Shown here piece by piece: positions 54,891 through 64,000 of a DNA stretch of 64,000 bases (position 1 is the stretch's first letter; each line of letters opens with the position of its first letter). Under the pieces are notes generated by a model, which saw nothing but the letters and a program-made list of their open reading frames with translations, did no database searches and was not told the origin of the DNA. This DNA comes from Selaginella moellendorffii (Eukaryota > Streptophyta > Lycopodiopsida > Selaginellales > Selaginellaceae). The stretch spans positions 496,130 through 560,129 of the forward strand of contig NW_003314279.1 of the NCBI RefSeq assembly GCF_000143415.4, in the 5' to 3' direction. Position numbers and translations under genes: made by a program.

Positions 54891-57321
54891 CATGGTATAG
54901 ATGGCTTTAGACCATCAATAAAATAGTGAGGATGGATATGGCTTTAATGTAAAAGGTTGGTACTTTAGTAGTACCTTTGGGTGTTTAAAATGGAATTAAA
55001 CATGTGAAGCATTGGACTAAGTGCAAAGTTAACATAACTTTGAAATCACCTTTAAAGACTAACAAATACCCCAAGTTAGAATGAGGACTTATAGAGGTTG
55101 TGAATGAGACTTCTTCAAATGGTTTATAGCATGGTTAAATGACTAAATTAAATTGAACAATAGTGTTTAATGTAATGTAGGACTCATTTTTATGAATATT
55201 GTCCACTTTTTCACATTGTTCCTAATGAAGTATATGAATTGGCAACATTCATAAACAATTATTTCTTATATATAAAGGAGTTTCTATCACCTTTTTTTCT
55301 TTATTTTTGAAAAATGAGCCACCATAAATATTGAGGAACAAACTTGTTTAAATATGGAGAGCACAAAGTAAAGCACTTTCTAATATCAAACTTAAAGTGG
55401 TTAATAATCCTTTAGTTCTTTCTTCTTCTCCTTTTTATATAACAAGCTCAATGTAGGTGGGTTGAAGAGTATTGGATTGATGGTTTTTATTTCCATTTGG
55501 TTGGCTCTATACTCTATACACACAATGGCTTCACAAAATTTACTGGAAGCTTTGACAAGTAATCTTTCCACAAATTCATTCAAACCATTAAATGTTGTAT
55601 CCTTAGGTATTACAACCAATATGTCAGTGTGGATAGACACATTTACTTGATCCTTGTGGATGAGCTTCTTCACAATCTTATACCTCATATCATCACTATT
55701 GTTGAAAATGCAAAACTCATGATTTATTTCCTCAAATAGCTGAAAGCTTGCTCAAACTCTCCAAGTCAGAAGGCAAAGCTCTAGTGTATGTGGAGAATCA
55801 CAGTTAGTTTTCTTTTCATTGGGGAAAAACTATTGCATAATCTCATGTTATAGTCCATATCTGGCGGGAAATCTCTCTTCCAAGCACTTATCATTGAGAA
55901 GAATGTGGAATACCTAGATGCTGGAAACTGTTTCCATGAAAGTATATATGTTTCATACTTTGGTTTTGATCTTTGTAGATGGCCAAGCTTCTCATTGCTT
56001 CTTTAGGCAGGTCACCATTCATGGGTAACGAGTTTGGCCATATAAAGATACTTTTCATTGTTCCTTAGTGGTCTTTAAGAAAAAGATTTTACACATGTGG
56101 AGAGCAAGCAATAACTTCTCATATGAGTTTACTTGTTAGAGATGATCCTTACTAGATGACAAATGGCACACAAAGTTTGACATTGTAAGTAGAGACAACA
56201 TCATTTCTCTCAAGACTCTTGTCTTATCAGCAATTGATGTAAGTGCCTATGGCAATTGAGCAGAAGTATTTAATTCTTAACGATGCACCAGCAACAAACT
56301 TGTAAGTTGATGATTCTGTTTCCTCCTCTTTTTTATGATTTTGGGTTTCTTAGGATCAATGTCTTTAGCACAAAATTGTTCCTCCACAATTGAGTGTAGG
56401 GGTTGTCGAGTGGAAGCTTTCATCTATCTCTCATGTAAGAATACTATAGGTTTATAGACTTGCAAAAGTCTGGGATGCCTCAGTTAGTGTGATGTAAAAA
56501 ATCTGGCAATTATGACAAAGCAATGACTTTTTGTTTTCTTAAATACTATGAACTCAATTTTGCATTAATGTCAAGTAAAAATTCATGCAACCTCAATTGA
56601 GGTTTATGAATTCAGTGAGTTCATGCATTGCATACCACCGTGTATTCATAACCAATCAAAAGCCTAGAAACTTATGTGGAAGCCACTTTTCATAGTATTT
56701 TAATATTTGTTAGATCAATATTTGTTATCTTTTCTTTATTAATAGTTCATTGATATATATAAAACCTAGACATGTTGCAATAGAAAATACTTCCTATGAT
56801 TTTAAAATTAAAATTCAGGATAGACATTTTGTTGTGTGGAATATAAACATATCTTATCTAAGGATAGGATTTCAACAAAATTTTTCTTCAACAATACAGG
56901 AAATTACAATATAGTAAAGGTTTTGTCACAGCTATTAGAGTTTTGTCATTTGCAAGAAATGCAAAGATCACGTGAGCAAGTTTTATATGAGAATGCACTA
57001 ATATATATAGTCCATTTGGTTGTTCCATCCAGAGGTGTTCTGGTAAACATAAGTATTGGTAGTGAATTTCTAATAACTTTTTGATCAATGTATTATTTCA
57101 AAAACTTTTATTCCAAATATTTTAGAATGAATTCATCCTCCTTTACTATGATCTTATTGTTTTTTATTTTTATTTTTATTTTTGTGCTTAGATTTAGCTT
57201 AAAAAAATTATATTAATCAATAAGAACTAAGACTTTATAACTAGAAGTCTCAAACTAAATAAACATATAATAATTTTAACAAAGATTGAAACTAAATCTC
57301 CTAGAGTTTTAAGTAACTTCT

Positions 57322-57341
57322 CTGTGTGTGTGTGTGTGTGT
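57322..57341. repeat. (TG)n microsatellite
   Basis: About nine TG dinucleotides. Confidence 0.85.
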
Positions 57342-57575
57342 TTAAAGGCAAATATTTGTATTTATATATGACAGTGGTTTGATGCAATTTGTCCAGCCAG
57401 GACATACTGTGTAAAAGCTGTGTTGCAAGTGATTGTAACCTCTATTGTTATAGATTAGTGTTAAATCAGTATATCGACTAGATTGGAGTCTCACATGTAA
57501 TAAATCATTATCTAAATAAACATATCCTCCTTGACCAAAAGGAATTATACATTCATTCCATATAATACTAAATTC
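57342..57575 (-). pseudogene. Possible bulb-type lectin fragment
   Basis: A 77-codon open stretch ending in TAA at 57342-57344, without its own start. It contains GQGGYVYLDNDLLHVRLQ and TDLTLIYNNRG, reminiscent of bulb-lectin beta-prism repeats (G.Y.L.L..DG.L.LY). A Cys pair near the end (CPGWTNC) fits a secreted domain. Codon use is AT-rich like the lectin at 1115. An upstream frame at ~57.58-57.72 kb may be its broken 5' part. The resemblance is weak. Confidence 0.25.
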
Positions 57576-58729
57576 CTAAAACATCATATTTAAATTCACA
57601 AACATCTTCCTCATTATATATGGCATTAGTTCTAGAAATACAAGCTTTTAGAAATGGAGAGCTGGTTCCAGATATTTTATCATTTATTAAATGAACTATA
57701 ATTAAGAAAATCCTTTTTGCCATTCTTAAAATGTTATTATTAATATAAATGTTATATTTAACTTTGCTTAAATATAAGATAATCCTTGATAGAAGAAATT
57801 GATCATATAAAAAGTATATTCTTTTCTTTTAGACTATATAAGGAATTTTGATGATGTGGCAGCCAGACTGCAAGTATTATAAGAAAAAAAAATATTATTA
57901 AAATATTTTTCTTGCAACATGTGTCAATTTGTCTAAGTTTTATATTTATCAATAGACTGTAGCTTTTAAATTTTTAATAAATAATTATTAGAAAATAAAT
58001 CACACTTTTGCACAAAATAGACTGATCTTTAGTTGCAAATAAAGATTCAAATAATGGTAGAAATGTACCTCAATCGTAAAAGTCCTTGTAGCCCTAGGTA
58101 AAATCTGCCATCATGTAGCTAAAGACTTCAACAAATCCACCAACAGCCTTAATCTTCATTTTTCCCAAGCAATTCAATCCTAAATCTCAATTCTCATACC
58201 AACAATCAGGACCAAATGCTCTTCCGAATGCCTGTATTTTTGAGCATTTTGCCCTAAAATGGATCAATGTGCTTCTTGTAAGAGGATGCATCTTCATACT
58301 CAGCAATGAAGATTTATCCATTGGGAGATTTACACTTCTATAGCTAAACAGTATAAAGTGGATGTGCTAGACCTTATCATTACTTGTTGCAGGGGTGGCA
58401 CATGCTTAATTTCAAGGCAACAACTAAGCTCACCAAAATCTATAGCTACTCTAGAAATTGGTAAAAAACTAGAAACAATAGTAAAAAAAGGACATAAATG
58501 ATTTTTATACATGATGCAAACTAAGTTAATCCAAAAGTCTAAACTAAGCGTAAGTCCATACCAATCTTATATACAGATGTGAAGTCATCTCAAGTCCATT
58601 GCTAGAGTTTATCAAACAAAGATTGTTTACCTTCTAGGTAAATACCATTTGGAATTGAAGATGGGTGGTCTGCTGCTTTACTCTATGTTCAGAAACTAAA
58701 TTAGTAGTAGACCAAATTTACTTTATGTA

Positions 58730-59560
58730 AAGTTTATAAATTAAAAAAAAATTATAAACATAAATTATCTAATAAATATAAACCATTAGATTAAGAATAT
58801 GTTAGGATATGTTTTTGGTTTACTTAAGCAAACATGTGGATGGTAGTGAATATACTAAGTATATTCCTGGATATTCTAGAATAGTTTACCATTTAACATT
58901 GTTATTCATTTAGATGAATTGTTTATAATTTATAAACTTCCTAAACACTTTCTAGTATATTCTAGTTTATTCTACCATCTAATGGTTGATATTCAATAAG
59001 ATTAATCTTTTGTGTATATAAATTATAAACATGTTTATAATTAAAAACTTCCATTTGATCAATTAAATTAATAAATAAGAATAACACTATTATTAAGCAA
59101 ATCAAATTTTGATACATGTAATGCACAACAAATTTTTGGTTTGCTTAAGCAAACTATATGAGGACTATTTAAGCATATTCTAGGTATATTCATTACCATC
59201 CCATTCTAGGATATAATGGTTGTTATTCATTTAGATTAATCTTGTATTTATAATTTATTAACATGTTTATAATTTTTAAACTTTCTTAAACCCTTTCTAG
59301 TATATTCTTTTTATTCTATCATCTGGTTGATATGCAATAAGATTAATCTTGTGTTTATAAATTACAAACATGCTTATAATTATAAATTTTATTTGATCAA
59401 TTAAATTAATAAGTAAAAATAACACTACTATTAAGCAAACCAAATGTTACTACATGCAACACTAGCAATTTATTATAAATTACAGACATATTTATAATTT
59501 ATAAACGCAAGATTAATCTAAATAAAGATAAACCGTTAAATGGAAGAATATACTAAAATG
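58730..59560. repeat. ~321-bp AT-rich tandem repeat, about 2.5 copies
   Basis: The block TTTGGTTTRCTTAAGCAAAC occurs at ~58813 and ~59134. Other shared blocks (CTTTCTAGTATATTCT, TTGATCAATTAAATTAATAA, ATTAAGCAAA.CAAAT) keep the same spacing, with a partial third copy up to ~59.56 kb. There is no coding potential. Confidence 0.75.
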
Positions 59561-59609
59561 TCCAGGCTTATTTCTTCTGGGTCGAAGGGTTGTTTTTTAA
59601 GGTTTAGCC

Positions 59610-60930
59610 ATGAAGCTTCAACACCCGGAAAATCGATCAAGATTTTTTATGAATGGCTCGATTGACGAGGAGGATGGCAGTGATGATCCAGTGCTACTTG
59701 ATCCAGCAGTGTGGGGTGCTCTCTCCAGTGACATCCTCGCCATGATCCTCGGCTGGCTGCCACTCCCGGCGCTATGCCGCTTCCGGTCAGTCTCCAAGGC
59801 ATGGCACGCGGCCATCGGGCGGATCCGAAAGGTCAGGCACGGCCCCTGGTACGTCTCATGCGCTGAGGGTGCCGTCAAGATCGCCAACCCTCGCGACTGG
59901 GAGCTTTTTGGCCGCCACTGGCGTAGCTTGCCGCAAATGCCCGGGCTCGGCATTTGCCGCCTCTGCGCTGCTGCTGGTGGGTTGTTTTACTTCGTCGTCG
60001 CCGGGGGCGATTTTCCCTACAAGGACGATGCTGTGGTGCTCAACCCGCTCACCGGCTACTGGAAGGAGCTGCCGAGAGTTCCCAGGATCGTGGAGTTGAG
60101 GATGGAGAGGATGTCGGTGTGGAGGGGGATGGAGGCTCTCGGGCAGGATGGAGATTTCCTCGTCGTCAACTTGGTGGAATGCGTTCCACGCTACGTTCGA
60201 CGAAGGGACATTGTCCAGGTCTACGACTCGAGGCAGCGGAGATGGAGCACCAACGCTGAGCTTGTTCTTGAGCCAGGTATGATCGACAGTACTTCTCCTC
60301 AGACCAAAGTTTTTTTTTTTCCAGGCGAGTTTTGCGCGCCGGGTAGTGCAGCGTTACACGGTTCGATCCTCTACTTTCTCACTTTTCCAGGGAACCCGGA
60401 CGCCACGGCCAGGCTGAGACCCTTTCGACTGGATAGTGATCTCTGCGGGAAGTGCGAGAGCACCATTGTTGCAACCTGGAAGGATCTGCCAAAGAGGAGC
60501 TTCTTAAGTCCGGGTCAAGCTGACAGGAATCCAAAGCTGTTCTTCTGGGGTAAGAAAGTGGCGTCCTCTCCTCTTCTTCATAGTTTTCTTCTTCGCAGGA
60601 GAGCGATGCATGTTGGCAAGCTTCGGTGAGGTACGCCCAGGCAGCGCGAACGAGACGATCTTCTTACACGCCTTGGACGCGGAGAGCAAGACATGGATAG
60701 AATTCGACCGCCTTCGGACTCCTGGAAAGAAAAGAGCATTCCAGGACTTGCGAGTGGCAGCAGATCCTCTGGAGCAAAGGCTTACCTTGTCCACGGCAGA
60801 GAATGGCTACGCTTACGACCTTTCCACAAAAGAGTGGTCTCGTCCATGGTCGTTCTCTCATTTCAGCCCATGCAGTGTTCCATTCTTTCCTTACACACCG
60901 TCCTTCTGCTTAAGTAGAAGCGACGTATAG
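59610..60930 (+). CDS. F-box/kelch-type protein (SCF substrate receptor)
   Basis: Two exons, 59610-60549 and 60599-60930, give 423 aa. A continued frame into the intron would end early, but the GT-AG splice restores TTC TGG G|GA GAG. The F-box lies at about residues 30-75 (LSSDILAMILGWLPLPALCRF, then VSKAWHAAI). The rest has kelch-like blocks (VVLNPLTGYWKELPRVP, VQVYDSRQRRWS, SAALHGSILYFLTFP, YDLSTKEWSRPW). The F-box should dock on SKP1/ASK in an SCF ubiquitin ligase, with the kelch region selecting the target. It begins ~50 bp after the end of the AT-rich island, and a decayed copy lies at 43970. Its stop is 59 bp from the stop of the convergent PPR gene. Confidence 0.88.
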
Positions 60931-60989
60931 ATCCATGAATGAATGGAAGCTAGAAGTTCGTCACGTAGCGCATTATGCTCGTGAAAGAC

Positions 60990-62654
60990 TTAAGACCACA
61001 GTGTTTCCAAGCCTTCGAGCTCCATTGCCTGGAAGAGCTCGGGAAGTTGATCTTCGCGGCCACCAGCGAGATAAGCCGACGCTAGAGTTGCCCACACGAA
61101 CCCCTCCTTGATCGCGAGCGCATCAAACGCGAGCTTGGCATTCTTCCAGTCGCCACAAAGAGCATACATGTTGAGGACGTCCCTGAGCGTGTTGGAGGTA
61201 AACGCGGAGGTTTTTGCGAGAGAGGAGGCCAGTTCCTTGCCACGAGCAAAGTTCTTCTCGTCGCAGCAGGCAGCGAAGACGCTGCTCAGGGTCTGCTCGT
61301 TTGGATCCATGCTCGCGCTCTTCATCGCGTCGAAGAGAGCTAGACACTCTCCAAACTCCCCATGCCGGACGTAAGCCTCGAGCATGGCGTTCCACACCAG
61401 TATCTCCTTTCCGGAAGAGCTCCTCTTGAACAAGAGCCTGGCATTCTCGAGGCTGCCACACTCGGAGTACATCCTGATGAGAGCGGCGACGAGCCGAGCG
61501 CTGTGCTTCACAGTCGTGGCCACCGCTCGCGCGTGGATCGCCTTGCCTTGCGAGAGATGCTCGGGGTGGCGGCACGATCCAAGCACGAGCACAAAACTCT
61601 CCGGATCTGGAGAAGTTGCTCGAGCTCGCATCACAGTGTAGAGCTCCAGTGCGTCCACAGAGAATCCACCGCGAGCACACACCTCAAAGCAGTAGTTCCA
61701 GCACGCTCCTGACATCCTGGCCGCGGCGGCTTTCACTCGATCAAACCGCCGGCACTGTGCGTAGATCTTCACCAGCGCGAGCTGGAGATCACTGCCGCAG
61801 ATCCGGTCCAGTCCCTCGCTCGCGATCCTCTCCACCACCCTGCTCCCCAGCTCCAATCTCCCCGCCGCCACGCAAATCTCTAGCACAGCCGCGTAGGTGG
61901 TGCTATCCGGCCTCTTCCCCTCCACCGCCATCGCCCAGTAGAACTCCAGCGCGCGATCGTGCTGCTTCCACCGCCACAAGGCCGCGATCACCGCGTTCCA
62001 CACCGGCGTCTCCTTGAACCTCACGTCGCCAAACACCTGGATGGCGGTGTCGAGCCGGCCACACTTGCCATACATGTAGATGATCGCACTCTGGAGCTTG
62101 TGATCCTGCCGGACGCGCCGATCGATGAGCAAGTTGTGGAACTCGGTGCCGGAGGAGAGATCGCGCAGCTGGCCGCACGCCCGGATGGCGAGCGCGAAGG
62201 AGACGGCGTCCGGAACGGCCCTCTGGAGGAGCATCCGCCGGAAGTTCCGGTAGACCATCTTGCCGGACCCATCGTTGCGCGCGAGCATCCCCAGGAAGGC
62301 GTTCCAGGACTGGACGGTCCTCTTGTCCATGGTCTCGAAAACCTGGCTGCCCCATTCCAGATTGCCGCACCGGGAGTACATCCGGATCAAGAGATTGGCC
62401 ATGGATGTGTCGTCCAGGTACTTGGTGGCGTCCATGTGGCGGTGGATGCGAACGCCGTAGGAGAATGCGTGCTCGCGGGCGCAGCGCCGGAGGAGGGAGG
62501 CGTACACGGAGGGATTCACCCGGTTTGGCGAGTAGGATTGCTCCAGCGAGTCGACGGCGTCGGCGAGGCCCTGGGACACCCATGGCTCGCGGGGGTACCT
62601 GATGCGCCGCCGCCGCTTGAAGCTCAGCTTCCTCCGCTGTAGCCCTCGCAGCAT
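60990..62654 (-). CDS. PLS-class PPR protein without E/DYW domains
   Basis: Intronless, 554 aa. The ATG at 62654 gives MLRGLQRRKLSFKRRRRIRY, a strongly basic organelle-type N-terminus; an earlier in-frame TTG is disregarded. PPR motifs run from ~residue 45 to the end (YASLLRRCAREHAF, VQSWNAFLGMLARNDG, ILVWNAMLEAYVRHGE, FVWATLASAYLAGG). The protein stops shortly after the last motif at LETLWS, with no E, E+ or DYW extension. It is probably a sequence-specific RNA-binding factor in mitochondria or plastids. A CCCTAAACCCC telo-box-like element at ~62665 lies ~10 bp upstream of the start. Confidence 0.88.
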   Translation of the reverse strand: MLRGLQRRKLSFKRRRRIRYPREPWVSQGLADAVDSLEQSYSPNRVNPSVYASLLRRCAREHAFSYGVRIHRHMDATKYLDDTSMANLLIRMYSRCGNLEWGSQVFETMDKRTVQSWNAFLGMLARNDGSGKMVYRNFRRMLLQRAVPDAVSFALAIRACGQLRDLSSGTEFHNLLIDRRVRQDHKLQSAIIYMYGKCGRLDTAIQVFGDVRFKETPVWNAVIAALWRWKQHDRALEFYWAMAVEGKRPDSTTYAAVLEICVAAGRLELGSRVVERIASEGLDRICGSDLQLALVKIYAQCRRFDRVKAAAARMSGACWNYCFEVCARGGFSVDALELYTVMRARATSPDPESFVLVLGSCRHPEHLSQGKAIHARAVATTVKHSARLVAALIRMYSECGSLENARLLFKRSSSGKEILVWNAMLEAYVRHGEFGECLALFDAMKSASMDPNEQTLSSVFAACCDEKNFARGKELASSLAKTSAFTSNTLRDVLNMYALCGDWKNAKLAFDALAIKEGFVWATLASAYLAGGREDQLPELFQAMELEGLETLWS

Positions 62655-63066
62655 TCCCAAGAGCCCTAAACCCCGTGAATATTCTGCGGAATATTCGATT
62701 TTTTGAGTTTAAACCAAAAAACGGCGGGGCTTCGCGGGAATTTCGCTCGCGCGGAGAAAGGGTTCCTCGTCTTCCAGAGGCAATCTAATTTGCTCGCATC
62801 CATAACTGTTGCAAGCGTCGAGTGATTCCACTGCCAAAAATTGGCATGGGCACAAGATTAAGCCCTTGGAGCGTGATGTTTGTCCACAACTATACAAAGC
62901 CCTAAATAATTGGAAATAGAAGTGAGAGAACACCTGGGAAGCGAAAAACAAAAGCAGAACTTGCTTTGTAAAAGGATCATCCCCGAGTAGACTCTAAAAG
63001 TCGATCATAACAGTTATAAGTTCGTTGACAAGGAAGAATGATTTAGAGCAAGCATCATAAAAGGTA
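62655..63066. other. Intergenic between the PPR gene and the HSP20-like gene
   Basis: No gene recognised. It contains the PPR gene's telo-box-like promoter motif and the 3' side of the HSP20-like gene. Confidence 0.5.
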
Positions 63067-64000
63067 CTACTCTGAAGTTAGCTCTGTTGCGCTCTTGGGA
63101 ATGTGAATGGTAAGCAAGCCATTCCGCAAAAATGCTCTAGCCTTCTTCAGGTCAGCAGTAGAGGGAAGGTTGAACTTCCTTTGCTTGAAGATGTTGGCGC
63201 TGGTCTTTACGGTGAGTTGATCCGGACCTGAACATACCACAATCACTTTCTCTCGTGACAAGCCTGCACAATTGCAAAACCAAAAGCTCTTGGGAAAGCG
63301 TGGAAGTCTTAAGAGACATACCTGGAACTTCGATATAAAGGGTGTGGTGATGCTCCTCATCTACAATAGTTGCCTCGAGACGTTTGTTCGTGGCTGTAGC
63401 AGAGAATAAAAAAAGGAAATTAGTGGAGGTAAAAAGAAAAACAGAAAAATACTCATGTCCAGCTCAGCCTCATCACGGTCCTCAATTGGCACTGTCGAAG
63501 CTGTCCGTTTGAGCGCAGCAGCCCCCTTGGGAAAGCGAATAGTGAGAATCTCATCCTGGAGATTCACTATTGCACCATCGACATTGGCGTGAGTAGGAAC
63601 CACAAGGTTCTCGGGGCGGAATACGTCCTTCTCCGTGGAAACATGCACGCCCTGTCCATCTTTTGCAACACGCACTTGATCCAGAGATGTGAGACCTGTA
63701 CAATAGTAGGCAAGAATAAGAAAATTTATTGAGATATGTCTGCAAATGACTTTACCGGGCACTTGCACATCGACAGTGTAGAACTGCTGGTTCTCGAATG
63801 ACGAGCACAAGAGCTTGCGCTTGTCATATCCTGCAAGCCACAGCAAGGAGAAATAAAAAACTCCAGGCAGGATCAAAGCCATACCTTTATTGTGCTTGAG
63901 GCAGTTTAGCAGTAGTTGGTGTGCATGTTTCTTCTCAAAGTTGTAGAGAGCAATGAGGCCTCCGTGCTGAGAGAACTGTGGGAGTCCCCCGGCATCAGCC
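63067..64000 (-). CDS. Protein with two HSP20-like (alpha-crystallin) domains, 5' incomplete
   Basis: Exons joined by GT-AG sites read leftward from the window edge. The order is GGLPQFSQHGGLIALYNF, then GYDKRKLLCSSFENQQFYTVDVQVP, GLTSLDQVRVAKDGQG...ILTIRFPKGA, NKRLEATIVDEEHHHTLYIEVPG, and LSREKVIVVCSGPDQLTV...LLTIHIPKSATELTSE, with TAG at 63067-63069. Two successive alpha-crystallin-like folds are visible, each with the xVxVPG strand and an ILTI/LLTI strand equivalent to the G-X-L motif. Plants have such HSP20-like chaperone-superfamily proteins distinct from heat-induced sHSPs. The 5' end lies beyond 64000. The function is unknown; a chaperone-like role is an inference. Confidence 0.75.

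Larger units (their letters stand above)
44871..59560. other. AT-rich, repeat-filled island
   Basis: Composition shifts abruptly at ~44.87 kb to A+T-rich and shifts back at ~59.58 kb. The island contains a decayed Ty3/gypsy element, a 5S-bearing TRIM and its solo LTR, tandem and inverted repeats and microsatellites, each listed separately. The sub-stretches 44.87-45.5, 49.65-51.48, 54.89-57.34 and 57.58-58.73 kb hold nothing I can identify. One AT-rich minus-strand open frame of 95 codons at 55401-55688, open further upstream to ~55760, matches no known family. No intact gene was found anywhere in the island. Confidence 0.75.

Noticed and set aside
55401-55688. 95-codon AT-rich minus-strand frame
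   Set aside because: Open but with no homology I recognise and no defined start. Noted only as an unexplained open stretch in the island.

Overview
The window looks like nuclear DNA of a seedless vascular plant, most likely a Selaginella-type lycophyte (inference). Genes are GC-rich and tightly packed, introns are mostly 40-100 bp GT-AG introns, and intronless PLS/DYW-type pentatricopeptide-repeat (PPR) genes are numerous. Long AT-rich, repeat-filled blocks interrupt the gene-dense parts. There are no prokaryotic operons, CRISPR arrays or convincing tRNA genes.

Layout. 1-2.3 kb: AT-rich block holding one intronless, probably secreted protein with a bulb-type lectin domain. 3.1-7.6 kb: class III peroxidase (+) and an 11-exon subtilase (-), tail to tail. 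7.6-9.5 kb: no recognisable gene. 9.5-20.5 kb: ATL-like RING-H2 protein, the very large intron-rich rRNA-processing factor RRP5 behind two telo-boxes, a small coiled-coil protein and fumarylacetoacetase. 20.8-27.5 kb: an AT-hook protein, two members of an unrecognised paralogous family (21868-23853 and 26497-27519), a MAPKKK-type kinase and a small coiled-coil protein. 27.5-36.5 kb: four intronless PPR genes on alternating strands with almost no space between them. 36.7-37.4 kb: a gene broken by two one-base shifts. 38.1-41.0 kb: a second subtilase. 41.7-43.6 kb: a KANSL1/MSL1-like (PEHE) chromatin protein.

44-59.6 kb is an AT-rich island. It contains a decayed Ty3/gypsy element, serial tandem duplications, a ~605-bp tandem repeat with a diverged inverted relative, and a ~321-bp tandem repeat. 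It also contains a complete 553-bp Cassandra-like TRIM whose 192-194 bp LTRs carry a 5S rRNA-derived segment and which is flanked by CATAA target duplications, plus a solo LTR of the same family on the other strand. A decayed F-box gene copy lies at the left edge of the island and its intact paralogue at the right edge (59.6-60.9 kb). The window ends with a fifth PPR gene and a 5'-incomplete protein with two HSP20-like domains.

The genes do not form a pathway. They are typical housekeeping and secreted plant genes: ribosome biogenesis, tyrosine catabolism, apoplastic peroxidase and subtilases, organelle RNA editing, signalling and chromatin. The most notable items are the 5S-bearing TRIM family, the compressed PPR quartet with its TGATG stop/start overlap, the two-member orphan family, and a peroxidase with Ala at the normally Phe distal-pocket position. 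Exon coordinates were assigned by hand from reading frames and GT/AG sites.
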